From: Hyphomicrobiales bacterium
GTDB lineage: Bacteria; Pseudomonadota; Alphaproteobacteria; Rhizobiales; S144-35
Assembly: GCA_015494185.1 (NCBI GenBank)
Contig: WGBT01000308.1
Coordinates: 1 to 9,928, forward strand
Length of the DNA: 9,928 bases
Reading direction: 5' to 3'
Shown: piece after piece, positions 1-6,896 of the stretch
How positions within the stretch are numbered: the first letter of the stretch is position 1
How the letters are laid out: each line of letters opens with the position of its first letter
Translations under genes and position numbers: made by a program
Notes under the pieces: generated by a model
Seen by the model: only the letters and a program-made list of their open reading frames with translations
Database searches by the model: none
What the model was told of the DNA's origin: nothing

Positions 1-13
1 GCCAAATAACACT

Positions 14-33
14 TTGGTGAACGTACTCACCAA
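14..33. repeat. Inverted repeat at the presumed start of the DUF459 gene
   Basis: TTGGTGA (14-20) and TCACCAA (27-33) are perfect 7-bp arms around a 6-bp spacer. A second dyad, CCAACC (61-66) and GGTTGG (74-79), follows. They could be an operator or a leader hairpin, or chance within codons. Function unknown. Confidence 0.4.
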
Positions 34-1273
34 GTTCACTGCTTTCAAGTTCATCTATATCCAACCCAAGATTGGTTGGGCAAGCTGTCTGCTTGCTTTG
101 ATGACAGTCTTTGGCTTTTGGGTTTCAAGTTTCAACACACCTCATCCTGCCGCAGCCCAAAGCCCCTTGTTCAACAGCCGCAGCTACATCACCCCTTTTC
201 CAGAAGGTGACCGCTATCAGCTTTATGTTATTGGTGATGGTCTGGCTGACGGCCTGTTTGGCGGGCTGGCGGCCGCCTTTGCCAACAACAGGATGATCAC
301 CACCTATAAACAAACCAAATGGGGCAGCGGCTTTACAAGGATTCGAGGGTTCGATTGGAACCGGGTCCTTGACAATCTACTCAATGTCAACAAGGTTCAT
401 ATCGCTGTTGTGATGATCGGCTCGAACGACAATAAACCGATCTGGTACAAACGCCGGAAATATGAATTCATGTCCCCGGAGTGGAAGAAGATTTACCGGC
501 AACGGGTGAACAAATTCATGAGGCGGCTCAAACGCGCCAAGACCGCGGTCTACTGGGTTGGCATGCCGATCATGCAGCAAGGTCCCTATAACGCACAAAT
601 GCAGTCGATCAATGATCTGTTTCTGGAATTGGCTTTCAATAATGGGATTCGGTTTATCAATACAGGCAGAGGGTTTACCGATCAATTTGGTAATTACATC
701 GTCTATGGAGCAGATTTAACAGGCCGCATGCGGCGGTTACGGCATAAAGATGGAATTCATTTCACCCCCCATGGCTATCGCAAACTAGCGCATTTCATTG
801 CCCAGGAAATTCGCAAAGATCTCAAATTCGCTCGTGAGGAACGGGAAATCCCGTTGGCGGGCTCGGAAGAGGAACAACGGCGCCTTTTTGGCGGTCCGGC
901 CCAAGAAACAGGCCGAGCCACCCCCCAAACCACCACACCTTCACGCAACACTGCGCACAATAAGGCAACCCAAAACCGCAAACGCCATCTAAAAGCAGCC
1001 CACGAAAGCAAGCAACACCAAGCCGATTCTGCCTCGACGCGTCTCGCCCCGATCAAGAACCCGCTGCATGGCGAAACGATTGCCAATGAAATGTCGATTG
1101 GCCTAACGGCTTTGGCCTCGGTTTCTTCCCTCAATGACACCTCCACCAAAGAAGATCATCTCAATTTACCGCTGGAACAGCGGCCTTATTATAAGGTGTT
1201 CGAAAAAGGCCAAGCCATGCGTCCCAAGCGAAACCGTTCTGATGACTTCACCTGGCCCCCGGTTGGCGGATGA
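14..1273 (+). CDS. Exported DUF459-type SGNH-fold protein (start uncertain)
   Basis: Probable periplasmic member of the SGNH/GDSL hydrolase superfamily, DUF459 type. Numbering from the TTG at 14, residues 1-48 look like a signal peptide: a Lys-containing start, a hydrophobic core at 23-38 and an Ala-Ala-Ala cleavage site at 46-48. The fold blocks follow: block I VIGDGLADGL at 73-81, block III IGSND at 135-139, and the catalytic Asp/His block DGIHFT at 246-251. The C-terminal third (about 271-419) is low-complexity, polar and probably disordered, ending in a DDFTWP tail of a kind I associate with alphaproteobacterial DUF459 proteins. The nucleophile position is Gly76, not Ser, so hydrolase activity is doubtful. 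The frame is open to the window edge and no ribosome site is visible, so the start may lie upstream; GTG at 17 is possible. The next ATG, at 101, would cut into the signal peptide. Substrate unknown. Confidence 0.8.
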   Translation: MVNVLTKFTAFKFIYIQPKIGWASCLLALMTVFGFWVSSFNTPHPAAAQSPLFNSRSYITPFPEGDRYQLYVIGDGLADGLFGGLAAAFANNRMITTYKQTKWGSGFTRIRGFDWNRVLDNLLNVNKVHIAVVMIGSNDNKPIWYKRRKYEFMSPEWKKIYRQRVNKFMRRLKRAKTAVYWVGMPIMQQGPYNAQMQSINDLFLELAFNNGIRFINTGRGFTDQFGNYIVYGADLTGRMRRLRHKDGIHFTPHGYRKLAHFIAQEIRKDLKFAREEREIPLAGSEEEQRRLFGGPAQETGRATPQTTTPSRNTAHNKATQNRKRHLKAAHESKQHQADSASTRLAPIKNPLHGETIANEMSIGLTALASVSSLNDTSTKEDHLNLPLEQRPYYKVFEKGQAMRPKRNRSDDFTWPPVGG

Positions 1274-1313
1274 AGATGAATGAACAAGTGATCAAAGCTA
1301 AATGCCGCCCGCA

Positions 1314-3245
1314 TTACCCCTCATCATGAAGTGCTTTTTCCAAAGTTTCGCTAAGCTCAAACCATTCTGCTTCAACCTGCTCCAATTCTTTGGCCAACTG
1401 TCCCCGCTGCCTGGCCAATTGTTGGGCGCGATCTGGCGTTTTGGTGTAAATCGCGCCATCGGCCAAAAGGGCATCAAGACCGGCGATCTTGGCGCTAAGT
1501 TGTTCGCTCCGTTGTTCCACGGCCTTCAACCGCTTCCGCATCGGTGCCAGTTGAGCGCGTTTTTCGGCTTTCGATCGGCGCGCCTGTTGCCGGCTTTGGC
1601 GCGACCGTTCCGGTTGCGATGAAGGTGAAGTTGAAGTCTCGGCAGCCTTGCGGCTCTTTCCAACACCGCGTGCCGCCAGCAATTGCGCACGATAGCTATC
1701 TATATCCCCCTCATAGACGCGCACGGTGCCTTGCTCAACCAGCCACAGGCGGTCTGCGGTGGCCTCGATCAAATGGCGGTCATGGGAAATCAGGATCACC
1801 GCGCCTTCATAGGTATTAAGCCCATGAATCAACGCCTCCCGGCTGTCGACATCGAGATGATTTGTGGGCTCGTCAAGAATCAAGAGATGCGGCCCGTGAA
1901 AGGCGGCCAGCGCAAACAACAACCGCGCTTTTTCACCGCCTGACAAATCCGCCGCCGGGGTGTCCGCCTTCTCAGCGCCAAAACCAATCGCGCCCAACCT
2001 GGCGCGCCGTTCGGCCTCCGTGGCATCAGGCATCAAGGCCACGATATGATCATAGGCCGAAGCCCGCGGATTGAGCTCATCGAGCTGGTGCTGGGCGAAA
2101 TACCCCACTAGCATTTTCTTATGATGTTTGATCCGGCCTTGAACAAATCCTCCAGAGGCTTGCAAACGGCCCGCCAACAATTTGGCAAAGGTGCTTTTCC
2201 CATTGCCATTGGCTCCAAGCAGACCGATCCGGTCATCGTTGTCCAGATTGAGGTTGATCTCTCTTAAGACCGGGCGATCGGGCGCATAACCAACGCTTAC
2301 ATCTTCCAGCTGGATCAGCGGGTTGGCGAGGGCTTTACGCGGATTGGGAAACTGGAAAGGAACGACTTCGCCCTCGATTTCGGCCGAGATCGGCTGTAAT
2401 TTCTCCAATGCCTTCAGCCGGCTTTGCGCTTGCCGGGCCTTGCTGGCCTTGGCCCGGAAACGCTCAACGAAGGCTTCCATATGGCGCCGCGCGTCATCTT
2501 GTTTTTTCTTCAGTTTCAGTTGTAGACGTTGCTGCTCACGCCGGGTTGCCTCAAAACGATCATAGCCCCCCGAATAAAGCGTCAGCCGGCCATTGTTGAG
2601 ATGCAAGATACTGCCCACCGCGGCGTTCAAGAGATCCCGGTCATGGCTGACGATCAGCGCCGTATAAGGATAATTGCGAATGAAATTCTCCAGCCATAAA
2701 CTGCCTTCCAAATCCAGATAGTTGGTCGGCTCATCCAACAGCAGGATATCAGGGGCTGCAAACAGCGCCGCCGCCAAGGCCACCCGCATCCGCCAGCCGC
2801 CCGAAAATTCTGAGCAAGGACGCTGCTGCGCGGCCTCATCGAACCCTAGTCCCGCGAGAATGGCCGCCGCACGTGCCGGGGCGCCATGGGCCTTGATATC
2901 GGCCAGACGAACATGAATCTCGGCAATCCGATGCGGGTCTTGCGCGGTTTCAGCCTCGCGCAAAAGGGCGGTCCGTTCCCGATCCGCAGCCAACACCGTC
3001 TCAAGCAGGCTGGCAGGGCCATCGGGTGCCTCCTGGGCCACCAGTGTCATGCGCGCATTGGCGGGCACTGTGATCGTCCCCTCATCAGGAGCCAACTGAC
3101 CGGTCAGGAGTTTGAGCAAGGTGCTCTTGCCACAACCGTTACGCCCCACCAGCCCCACCTTGTGCCCAGCCGGAATCCCCACACTTGCCCGGTCCAGCAA
3201 AACCCGGCCGCCGATCCGGTAACTGACATTATTGATGTGCAGCAT
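1314..3245 (-). CDS. yheS: ABC-F family ATPase, YheS-like
   Basis: Cytosolic ABC-F protein of 643 residues with two ATP-binding domains and no membrane segments; this family acts on ribosomes and translation rather than transport. From the chosen start: Walker A GRNGCGKST at 34-42, signature SGGWR at 148-152, Walker B with DEPTNYLD ending near 178, a charged inter-domain linker (about 229-284), second Walker A GANGNGKST at 344-352, signature SGGEK at 435-439 and Walker B DEPTNHLD ending at 465. Both Walker B Glu residues are present, so both sites should hydrolyse ATP. A basic C-terminal helical hairpin (about 558-640) matches the layout and length of E. coli YheS (about 637 residues). I chose ATG at 3245 because the family begins MLHI-like just before the first strand; the frame stays open upstream to 3353 and a GTG at 3317 is less likely. 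It converges on the DUF459 gene with 40 bp between stops. Confidence 0.92.
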   Translation of the reverse strand: MLHINNVSYRIGGRVLLDRASVGIPAGHKVGLVGRNGCGKSTLLKLLTGQLAPDEGTITVPANARMTLVAQEAPDGPASLLETVLAADRERTALLREAETAQDPHRIAEIHVRLADIKAHGAPARAAAILAGLGFDEAAQQRPCSEFSGGWRMRVALAAALFAAPDILLLDEPTNYLDLEGSLWLENFIRNYPYTALIVSHDRDLLNAAVGSILHLNNGRLTLYSGGYDRFEATRREQQRLQLKLKKKQDDARRHMEAFVERFRAKASKARQAQSRLKALEKLQPISAEIEGEVVPFQFPNPRKALANPLIQLEDVSVGYAPDRPVLREINLNLDNDDRIGLLGANGNGKSTFAKLLAGRLQASGGFVQGRIKHHKKMLVGYFAQHQLDELNPRASAYDHIVALMPDATEAERRARLGAIGFGAEKADTPAADLSGGEKARLLFALAAFHGPHLLILDEPTNHLDVDSREALIHGLNTYEGAVILISHDRHLIEATADRLWLVEQGTVRVYEGDIDSYRAQLLAARGVGKSRKAAETSTSPSSQPERSRQSRQQARRSKAEKRAQLAPMRKRLKAVEQRSEQLSAKIAGLDALLADGAIYTKTPDRAQQLARQRGQLAKELEQVEAEWFELSETLEKALHDEG

Positions 3246-3514
3246 TGCATTGATATCCAGGCGTTGCGCCGCCCCAACTTGTGTTGTGATTCGTTCGTTT
3301 ACTCCTCCCCCTCTCACCGCTCGCAGCAGAACGCAAAGGTCAAGGGGAGGCACAGCAACGGTCTTTGGTTTACTTTGTTGAAATGCTCAAGCCAAGTCCC
3401 CAAATGATCAGCAGCAGCCGCAACGTTTCTGTGAGTGCTGCCGCAATATCTACACAACAAAAGTGTCCACTGAAGTTGAACGGCTCACTAAACACCAGAT
3501 TTTAATCGCCATAT

Positions 3515-3549
3515 GATAGATTGAAAGATAAAATATCTTAAAATCTATC
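3515..3549. repeat. 35-bp AT-rich palindrome upstream of sulP
   Basis: Outer arms GATAGATT (3515-3522) and AATCTATC (3542-3549) pair perfectly. Inner arms AAGATA (3525-3530) and TATCTT (3534-3539) also pair perfectly around a 3-bp centre. Only two symmetrical positions on each side fail. It has no T-run, so it is a poor intrinsic terminator. It lies 88 bp before the SulP start and is best read as an operator or a structured leader; the partner is unknown. Confidence 0.65.
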
Positions 3550-3563
3550 TGTTATTCGTAACT

Positions 3564-3578
3564 ATTGCCCAATAGGCA
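3564..3578 (+). repeat. Short stem-loop in the sulP leader
   Basis: TTGCC and GGCAA form a 5-bp stem around a 5-nt loop. It coincides with an alternative TTG start at 3565 for the SulP frame. If the GTG at 3637 is the start, it lies in the untranslated leader. Weak evidence. Confidence 0.3.
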
Positions 3579-3623
3579 ACAACATTGCAGACAACAGTTC
3601 AATGGGCCGTTGAGACAGACGGC

Positions 3624-3628
3624 GGAAG
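3624..3628 (+). promoter_or_regulatory. Ribosome binding site that decides the SulP start
   Basis: GGAAG with 8 nt to the GTG at 3637. No comparable site precedes the TTG at 3565, which supports the shorter protein. Confidence 0.55.
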
Positions 3629-3636
3629 ATGACAAC

Positions 3637-5709
3637 GTGGACAAGAAGCGCGCACGATTCAAAACCAGTTCCAAGCAAACCTCAACGGCCTCTGCCAAGG
3701 CCCCCGTCTCTGCGGCAGAGGCATCACAAGCGGGAAACGGGGCGGCAACGGCTTCCAATACGGCCAATAGGGCCAATACGGCGGCTGCCCGTCTCGCCCG
3801 CCGCTTTCAAACTGGCTTGCAGAAATTTTGGTCCAATCGGAACGCCTGGCTCGAACAAGCCTTTCCCATTCTGCAATGGGGCCGGAACTACAAACGTGAA
3901 GACCTCTCCGGCGATATCATGGCCGGCATAGTCGTGGCCATCATGTTGATGCCGCAAAGCATGGCTTATGCAATGCTCGCAGGCCTGCCGGCGCAAATCG
4001 GACTTTATACCGCCGTTCTTCCGCTCATTCTCTATGCCATTTTCGGCTCGAGCCGCGTGTTGGGAGTGGGGCCGGTGGCCATTGTTTCGCTGATGGTTGC
4101 CACCACTTTAGAGTCGATGAATTTGACCCCGGAGCAATATCTGGGACATGCCATGGTATTGGCGCTGCTTTCCGGGATCATGTTGGTCGCTGCCGGGATT
4201 GCCGGACTTGGTTTTATCACCAATTTCATCAGCCACCCGGTGATTGCCGGGTTTACCACCGCAGGAGCGCTGATCATCGCCTTTTCGCAACTCACCCATA
4301 TTCTCGGGGTCAAACTCGAGGGAGGACACAATATTTTCCTGATCCTCAAACAGGCGATAGAGAAGGCCCATGAGATCAACCCGACGACGCTGCTGCTGTC
4401 GTTACTGGGGATTTTGCTGATGGCGTCACGCGGCCCGTTCACGCAAAAACTGCGCGAACTTGGGGTGAGCGAAACCATTGCCCAAGCCCTGCCCAAGGGC
4501 ATGGCGCTGTTTCTGGTGGTGGGCAGCATCTTATTCGTTGCCGGTCTCGATGTGGCCAGTAAAGCCCAGATCGAGATTGTCGGCAAAATTCCCGCAGGCC
4601 TTCCACCCATCGTCTTGCCCGCATTTGACTGGCGGGTTTGGGAGCAATTGTTACCGGCCGCCGCCTTGATTTCACTGGTCGGGCTGGTGGAAAGCCTCTC
4701 GGTTGCCAAGGCGTTGGCCACCCGTCAACGCCAGAAAATCTATCCCAATCAAGAACTGGTGGGTTTGGGCATGGCGAATCTGGGGGCTGCCATCACCAGC
4801 GGCTATCCTGTAACAGGCAGTTTTTCCCGCTCGGTCGTCAATTTCACCTCCGGCGCTAATACCCAGCTTGCCGCAATCATCACCGCAGTGCTGATTGCCA
4901 TCGTCTTGATGTTCTTCACGCCGCTGTTGCACGATCTGCCGCGGGCCATTTTGGCGGTGATCATCATCATGGCGGTTTCCAAACTGATCGATTTTGGCCC
5001 GTTTTTTTCTTCCTGGCGCTATTATCGTCCCGATGGGCTCGCCTTCCTGGCCACTTTTTTCGCGGTCTTGATTTACGGTGTGGAGATCGGCATTCTTTCG
5101 GGGATCGTGTTATCGGTCGGCATGTATTTGTGGCGCATGAGCCGGCCGCGCATGCCGGTCTTGGGCCGGGTTGGCGATAGCACTCATTTCCGCTCGGCCG
5201 AACGCCACGATGTTCAAACCTATGACCGGATCCTGATCATTCGCGTCGATGAAAATCTGGTTTTTGCCAATGCCGCCTATCTGGAAGAACGAATGCTTCA
5301 GGAAATTGCCGACCACCCGGAAGTCAAACATCTGGTGTTGGTGATGAATGCCGTCAGCCTGATCGATGCTTCGGCCCTTGAGACTTTGGAAAATCTCGTT
5401 GACCGCTATCGCGAAGCGGGAGTACTCATTCATCTCGCCGGATTGAAAGCCCCGGTGCGCGACATGCTCGAGCGCTCGCATTTCCTGAAACATCTCTCCC
5501 CGGGCGAGATTTTCATGTCACCCCATGAGGCCGTGTTGGAATTGACCGGTGGCAGCATGCAACCGGAAGGCAAGCCCGTGAGCGGCTCATCGTCTGCCCC
5601 GGCAATCCCTGCTACCGAAGAGAGAGATGACGTTCTCCAATCCACCAACGAATCGTCCCCCGCAAGCAATGTTTCATCACCACCAATGGCTGCCAAAACC
5701 AGACATTGA
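3637..5709 (+). CDS. SulP/SLC26 family anion transporter with STAS domain
   Basis: Inner-membrane anion transporter (sulfate, bicarbonate or dicarboxylate; substrate not readable from sequence). Numbered from the GTG at 3637 (690 residues): a polar Ala-rich N-terminal tail at 1-70, then the conserved entry at about 90-140 with MPQSMAYAMLAGLP and GLYTAVLP, many hydrophobic segments to about 500 including PVTGSFSRSVVN near 391-402, then a cytosolic STAS domain at about 529-636. The STAS loop reads SLIDASALETLENL, with the conserved Asp at 576. I prefer GTG at 3637 because GGAAG sits 8 nt before it (3624-3628). The frame extends to a TTG at 3565, but that would add 24 non-conserved residues. The C-terminal 50 residues are Ser/Pro-rich and overlap the next gene by 83 bp, so the two are probably co-transcribed. 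Confidence 0.9.
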   Translation: MDKKRARFKTSSKQTSTASAKAPVSAAEASQAGNGAATASNTANRANTAAARLARRFQTGLQKFWSNRNAWLEQAFPILQWGRNYKREDLSGDIMAGIVVAIMLMPQSMAYAMLAGLPAQIGLYTAVLPLILYAIFGSSRVLGVGPVAIVSLMVATTLESMNLTPEQYLGHAMVLALLSGIMLVAAGIAGLGFITNFISHPVIAGFTTAGALIIAFSQLTHILGVKLEGGHNIFLILKQAIEKAHEINPTTLLLSLLGILLMASRGPFTQKLRELGVSETIAQALPKGMALFLVVGSILFVAGLDVASKAQIEIVGKIPAGLPPIVLPAFDWRVWEQLLPAAALISLVGLVESLSVAKALATRQRQKIYPNQELVGLGMANLGAAITSGYPVTGSFSRSVVNFTSGANTQLAAIITAVLIAIVLMFFTPLLHDLPRAILAVIIIMAVSKLIDFGPFFSSWRYYRPDGLAFLATFFAVLIYGVEIGILSGIVLSVGMYLWRMSRPRMPVLGRVGDSTHFRSAERHDVQTYDRILIIRVDENLVFANAAYLEERMLQEIADHPEVKHLVLVMNAVSLIDASALETLENLVDRYREAGVLIHLAGLKAPVRDMLERSHFLKHLSPGEIFMSPHEAVLELTGGSMQPEGKPVSGSSSAPAIPATEERDDVLQSTNESSPASNVSSPPMAAKTRH
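3755..3781 (+). repeat. Three tandem 9-bp repeats in the SulP N-terminal tail
   Basis: CCAATACGG, CCAATAGGG, CCAATACGG run head to tail with one mismatch. They encode an Asn-Thr-Ala / Asn-Arg-Ala / Asn-Thr-Ala stretch in the disordered tail. A unit of nine keeps the frame, so copy-number change would only alter tail length. Confidence 0.8.
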
Positions 5710-6565
5710 GCCTGCTTCCACCAACTGTCTCCCCGCTATTCTCGGGCAAGCTGGCAATCTGGACGTCAGACTGGCCCACACCCGGCGCGATATCCACACA
5801 GCACAAAAAATCCGCTACCAGGTCTTTTTTCGGGAGATGGGCGCCAAGGCGGCACTTCCGCAACGCTTGTTGCAACGGGACTGGGATCATTACGATGACT
5901 ATTGCGATCATGTCCTGGTCTTCGACCGAACCCGCAAACCGGCTTTTTCAGCTCCCCTTGTAAGCCGTTTCATGAACCGCGCCGTAAGCTGGGGCAAAGC
6001 CATCGGCACTTATAGGCTCTTGAGCCAGGACAAGGCACGGCTTGCTGGCGGCTTCTACTCACAACAGGAATATGACCTGACGGCGCTGCTTGAAAAGAAC
6101 CCCGGCCGGCGTTTCCTGGAACTGGGCCGCTCATGTGTGTTGCCCGCCTATCGCAACCGGCGGACGTTGGAATTGCTGTGGTATGGCATTTGGCGTTTTG
6201 CCCGCGCCCACAAGATAGACGTCATGATTGGTTGCGCCAGTTTTCCCACGCCCATTCCCGAGGACCACGCGTTGGGCTTGAGTTTTCTGCACCATTTTGC
6301 CCGCGCCGAAGAACCATGGGCCGCCCGTGCCCATCCCCATGTCTACACCCCTATGGCGCTGATACCCGCCGCTGAGATCGATCCACGCCGCGCCATCCGT
6401 GCGCTGCCGCCCCTCATCAAGGGCTATTTACGGCTTGGCGCGATGTTTGGGGATGGAGCTGTCATCGATCCGCAATTTGGCACCACCGATGTTCTGGTGA
6501 TCCTGCCCATCAGCCGCATTGCCGATCGCTACTTCGATCACTTTGGCGGCCGCCCTGATCCATGA
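5627..6565 (+). CDS. olsB: OlsB-like L-ornithine N-alpha-acyltransferase
   Basis: Probable first enzyme of ornithine-lipid synthesis: it transfers a 3-hydroxyacyl group from acyl-ACP to the alpha-amino group of ornithine, giving lyso-ornithine lipid. It has a GNAT-like fold and acts at the cytosolic face. Of 312 residues, about 45-310 match the family: RLAHTRRDIHTAQKIRYQVF at 48-67, ELGRSCVLPAYRNRRTLELL at 165-184, IGCASFPT at 201-208, and the C-terminal block PPLIKGYLRLGAMFGDGAVI at 261-280 followed by an FGTTDVLVIL strand. The first 44 residues are polar, not conserved-looking and lie mostly in the overlap with SulP. ATG at 5627 has GAAGAGAG just upstream (from 5617), much better than the ATG at 5669. 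No OlsA-type second acyltransferase is in the window. The olsB assignment is firm at family level; a related acyl-amino-acid synthase is possible. Confidence 0.88.
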   Translation: MTFSNPPTNRPPQAMFHHHQWLPKPDIEPASTNCLPAILGQAGNLDVRLAHTRRDIHTAQKIRYQVFFREMGAKAALPQRLLQRDWDHYDDYCDHVLVFDRTRKPAFSAPLVSRFMNRAVSWGKAIGTYRLLSQDKARLAGGFYSQQEYDLTALLEKNPGRRFLELGRSCVLPAYRNRRTLELLWYGIWRFARAHKIDVMIGCASFPTPIPEDHALGLSFLHHFARAEEPWAARAHPHVYTPMALIPAAEIDPRRAIRALPPLIKGYLRLGAMFGDGAVIDPQFGTTDVLVILPISRIADRYFDHFGGRPDP

Positions 6566-6573
6566 CCGGCATT

Positions 6574-6609
6574 TGCAACACGCAACTGTTGCATGACTGT
6601 TGCGCAACA
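6574..6609. promoter_or_regulatory. Clustered GTTGC/GCAAC palindromes, candidate activator site
   Basis: Five copies of GCAAC or its complement occur in 36 bp. They make GCAACTGTTGC (6582-6592) and the perfect 12-bp palindrome TGTTGCGCAACA (6598-6609); TGCAAC/GTTGCA (6574-6593) can also form a 6-bp stem. They lie roughly 150-170 bp before the start predicted from the sigma-54 motif, a usual distance for enhancer-binding proteins. Protein unknown. A terminator role is less likely because no T-run follows. Confidence 0.5.
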
Positions 6610-6727
6610 CCAAAGACACAAATACGGTATTTTATTATTTAAAAACAATGACTTATAATAAAAAACCATTCCGGAGCACAGCGCAACGGATCTTGATTTT
6701 TCTATTTAATATCAGTATCTTACGAAA

Positions 6728-6746
6728 TTGGCATGAGTATTGCTTT
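6728..6746 (+). promoter_or_regulatory. Candidate sigma-54 (-24/-12) promoter
   Basis: The sequence TTGGCATGAGTATTGCTTT has the diagnostic GG (6730-6731) and GC (6742-6743) separated by exactly 10 bp. It agrees with the consensus TGGCACG-N4-TTGCW except at one base (T for C). Transcription would begin near 6755, leaving a leader of about 140 nt before the ATG at 6897. Confidence 0.55.
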
Positions 6747-6766
6747 AAGAAAGGGTGAGTTCTTGC

Positions 6767-6826
6767 CCCGGATGTTAGCGCATCAAACCGCAAGTCATGC
6801 GATTATGAATCTGATTGCGATCCGGG
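6767..6826 (+). ncRNA. Foldable 5' leader element
   Basis: CCCGGAT (6767-6773) pairs perfectly with ATCCGGG (6820-6826). Inside it, CGCAT (6779-6783) pairs with ATGCG (6797-6801) around a 13-nt loop. It would lie in the leader of a transcript from the sigma-54 motif. I do not recognise a known riboswitch; it may be a stability or translation-control structure, or chance pairing. Confidence 0.3.
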
Positions 6827-6896
6827 CCTGTCGATATTGGCCGAATCCATGACGGCCGTTCACCACGCAACAATTCTAACTGGAGCCCAAAGCAAA

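Larger units (their letters stand above)
3246..3636. other. Divergent intergenic region between the ABC-F and SulP genes
   Basis: The segment from about 3400 to 3560 is richer in A+T than its neighbours and should carry the divergent promoters. On the plus strand, weak sigma-70-like options are TTGAAC at 3476-3481 with TTTTAA at 3500-3505 (18-bp spacing), and a TATGAT at 3512-3517 with no good -35. On the minus strand, about 60 nt before the ABC-F start, a purine-rich GGGGGAGGAG resembles a ribosome site but has no suitable start codon next to it. No convincing gene is seen here. Confidence 0.5.
6566..6896. other. Regulatory intergenic region before the sulfur-globule-like gene
   Basis: 331 bp without a convincing gene. 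From left to right it holds a GTTGC/GCAAC dyad cluster (6574-6609), a very A+T-rich stretch (about 6610-6725), a sigma-54-like motif (6728-6746) and a leader that can fold (6767-6826). A consensus TATAAT at 6654-6659 has only a weak -35 (TTTATT at 6631-6636), and such matches are expected by chance in this composition. No T-run terminator for the sulP-olsB operon is visible. Confidence 0.6.

Noticed and set aside
775..1149. 124-codon minus-strand open frame in the DUF459 gene
   Set aside because: Antisense to a low-complexity C-terminal region; its Arg/Ser-rich composition looks like a codon-bias artefact.
3246..3353. 36-residue N-terminal extension of the ABC-F protein
   Set aside because: Family members begin right before the first beta-strand, as at 3245; the extension has no conserved features.
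2886..3407. 173-codon open frame on the plus strand
   Set aside because: It is antisense to the first ATP-binding domain of the ABC-F gene, with no ribosome site and no recognisable domain.
3459..3492. Possible insertion-sequence end (AAAGTGTCCACTGAAG)
   Set aside because: It vaguely recalls terminal repeats of some insertion sequences, but no partner end, target duplication or transposase remnant is visible.
4032..4721. 229-codon open frame on the minus strand
   Set aside because: It lies wholly antisense to the conserved membrane part of SulP, and its translation is low-complexity without family motifs; a shadow of the real gene.
6574..6609. Intrinsic terminator for the sulP-olsB operon
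   Set aside because: The dyads have very small or A+T-poor loops and no T-run follows, so a protein-binding role fits better.
6837..6896. Longer start for the sulfur-globule-like gene
   Set aside because: The extra 20 residues would precede a textbook signal peptide that begins at the ATG of 6897, which has its own ribosome site.
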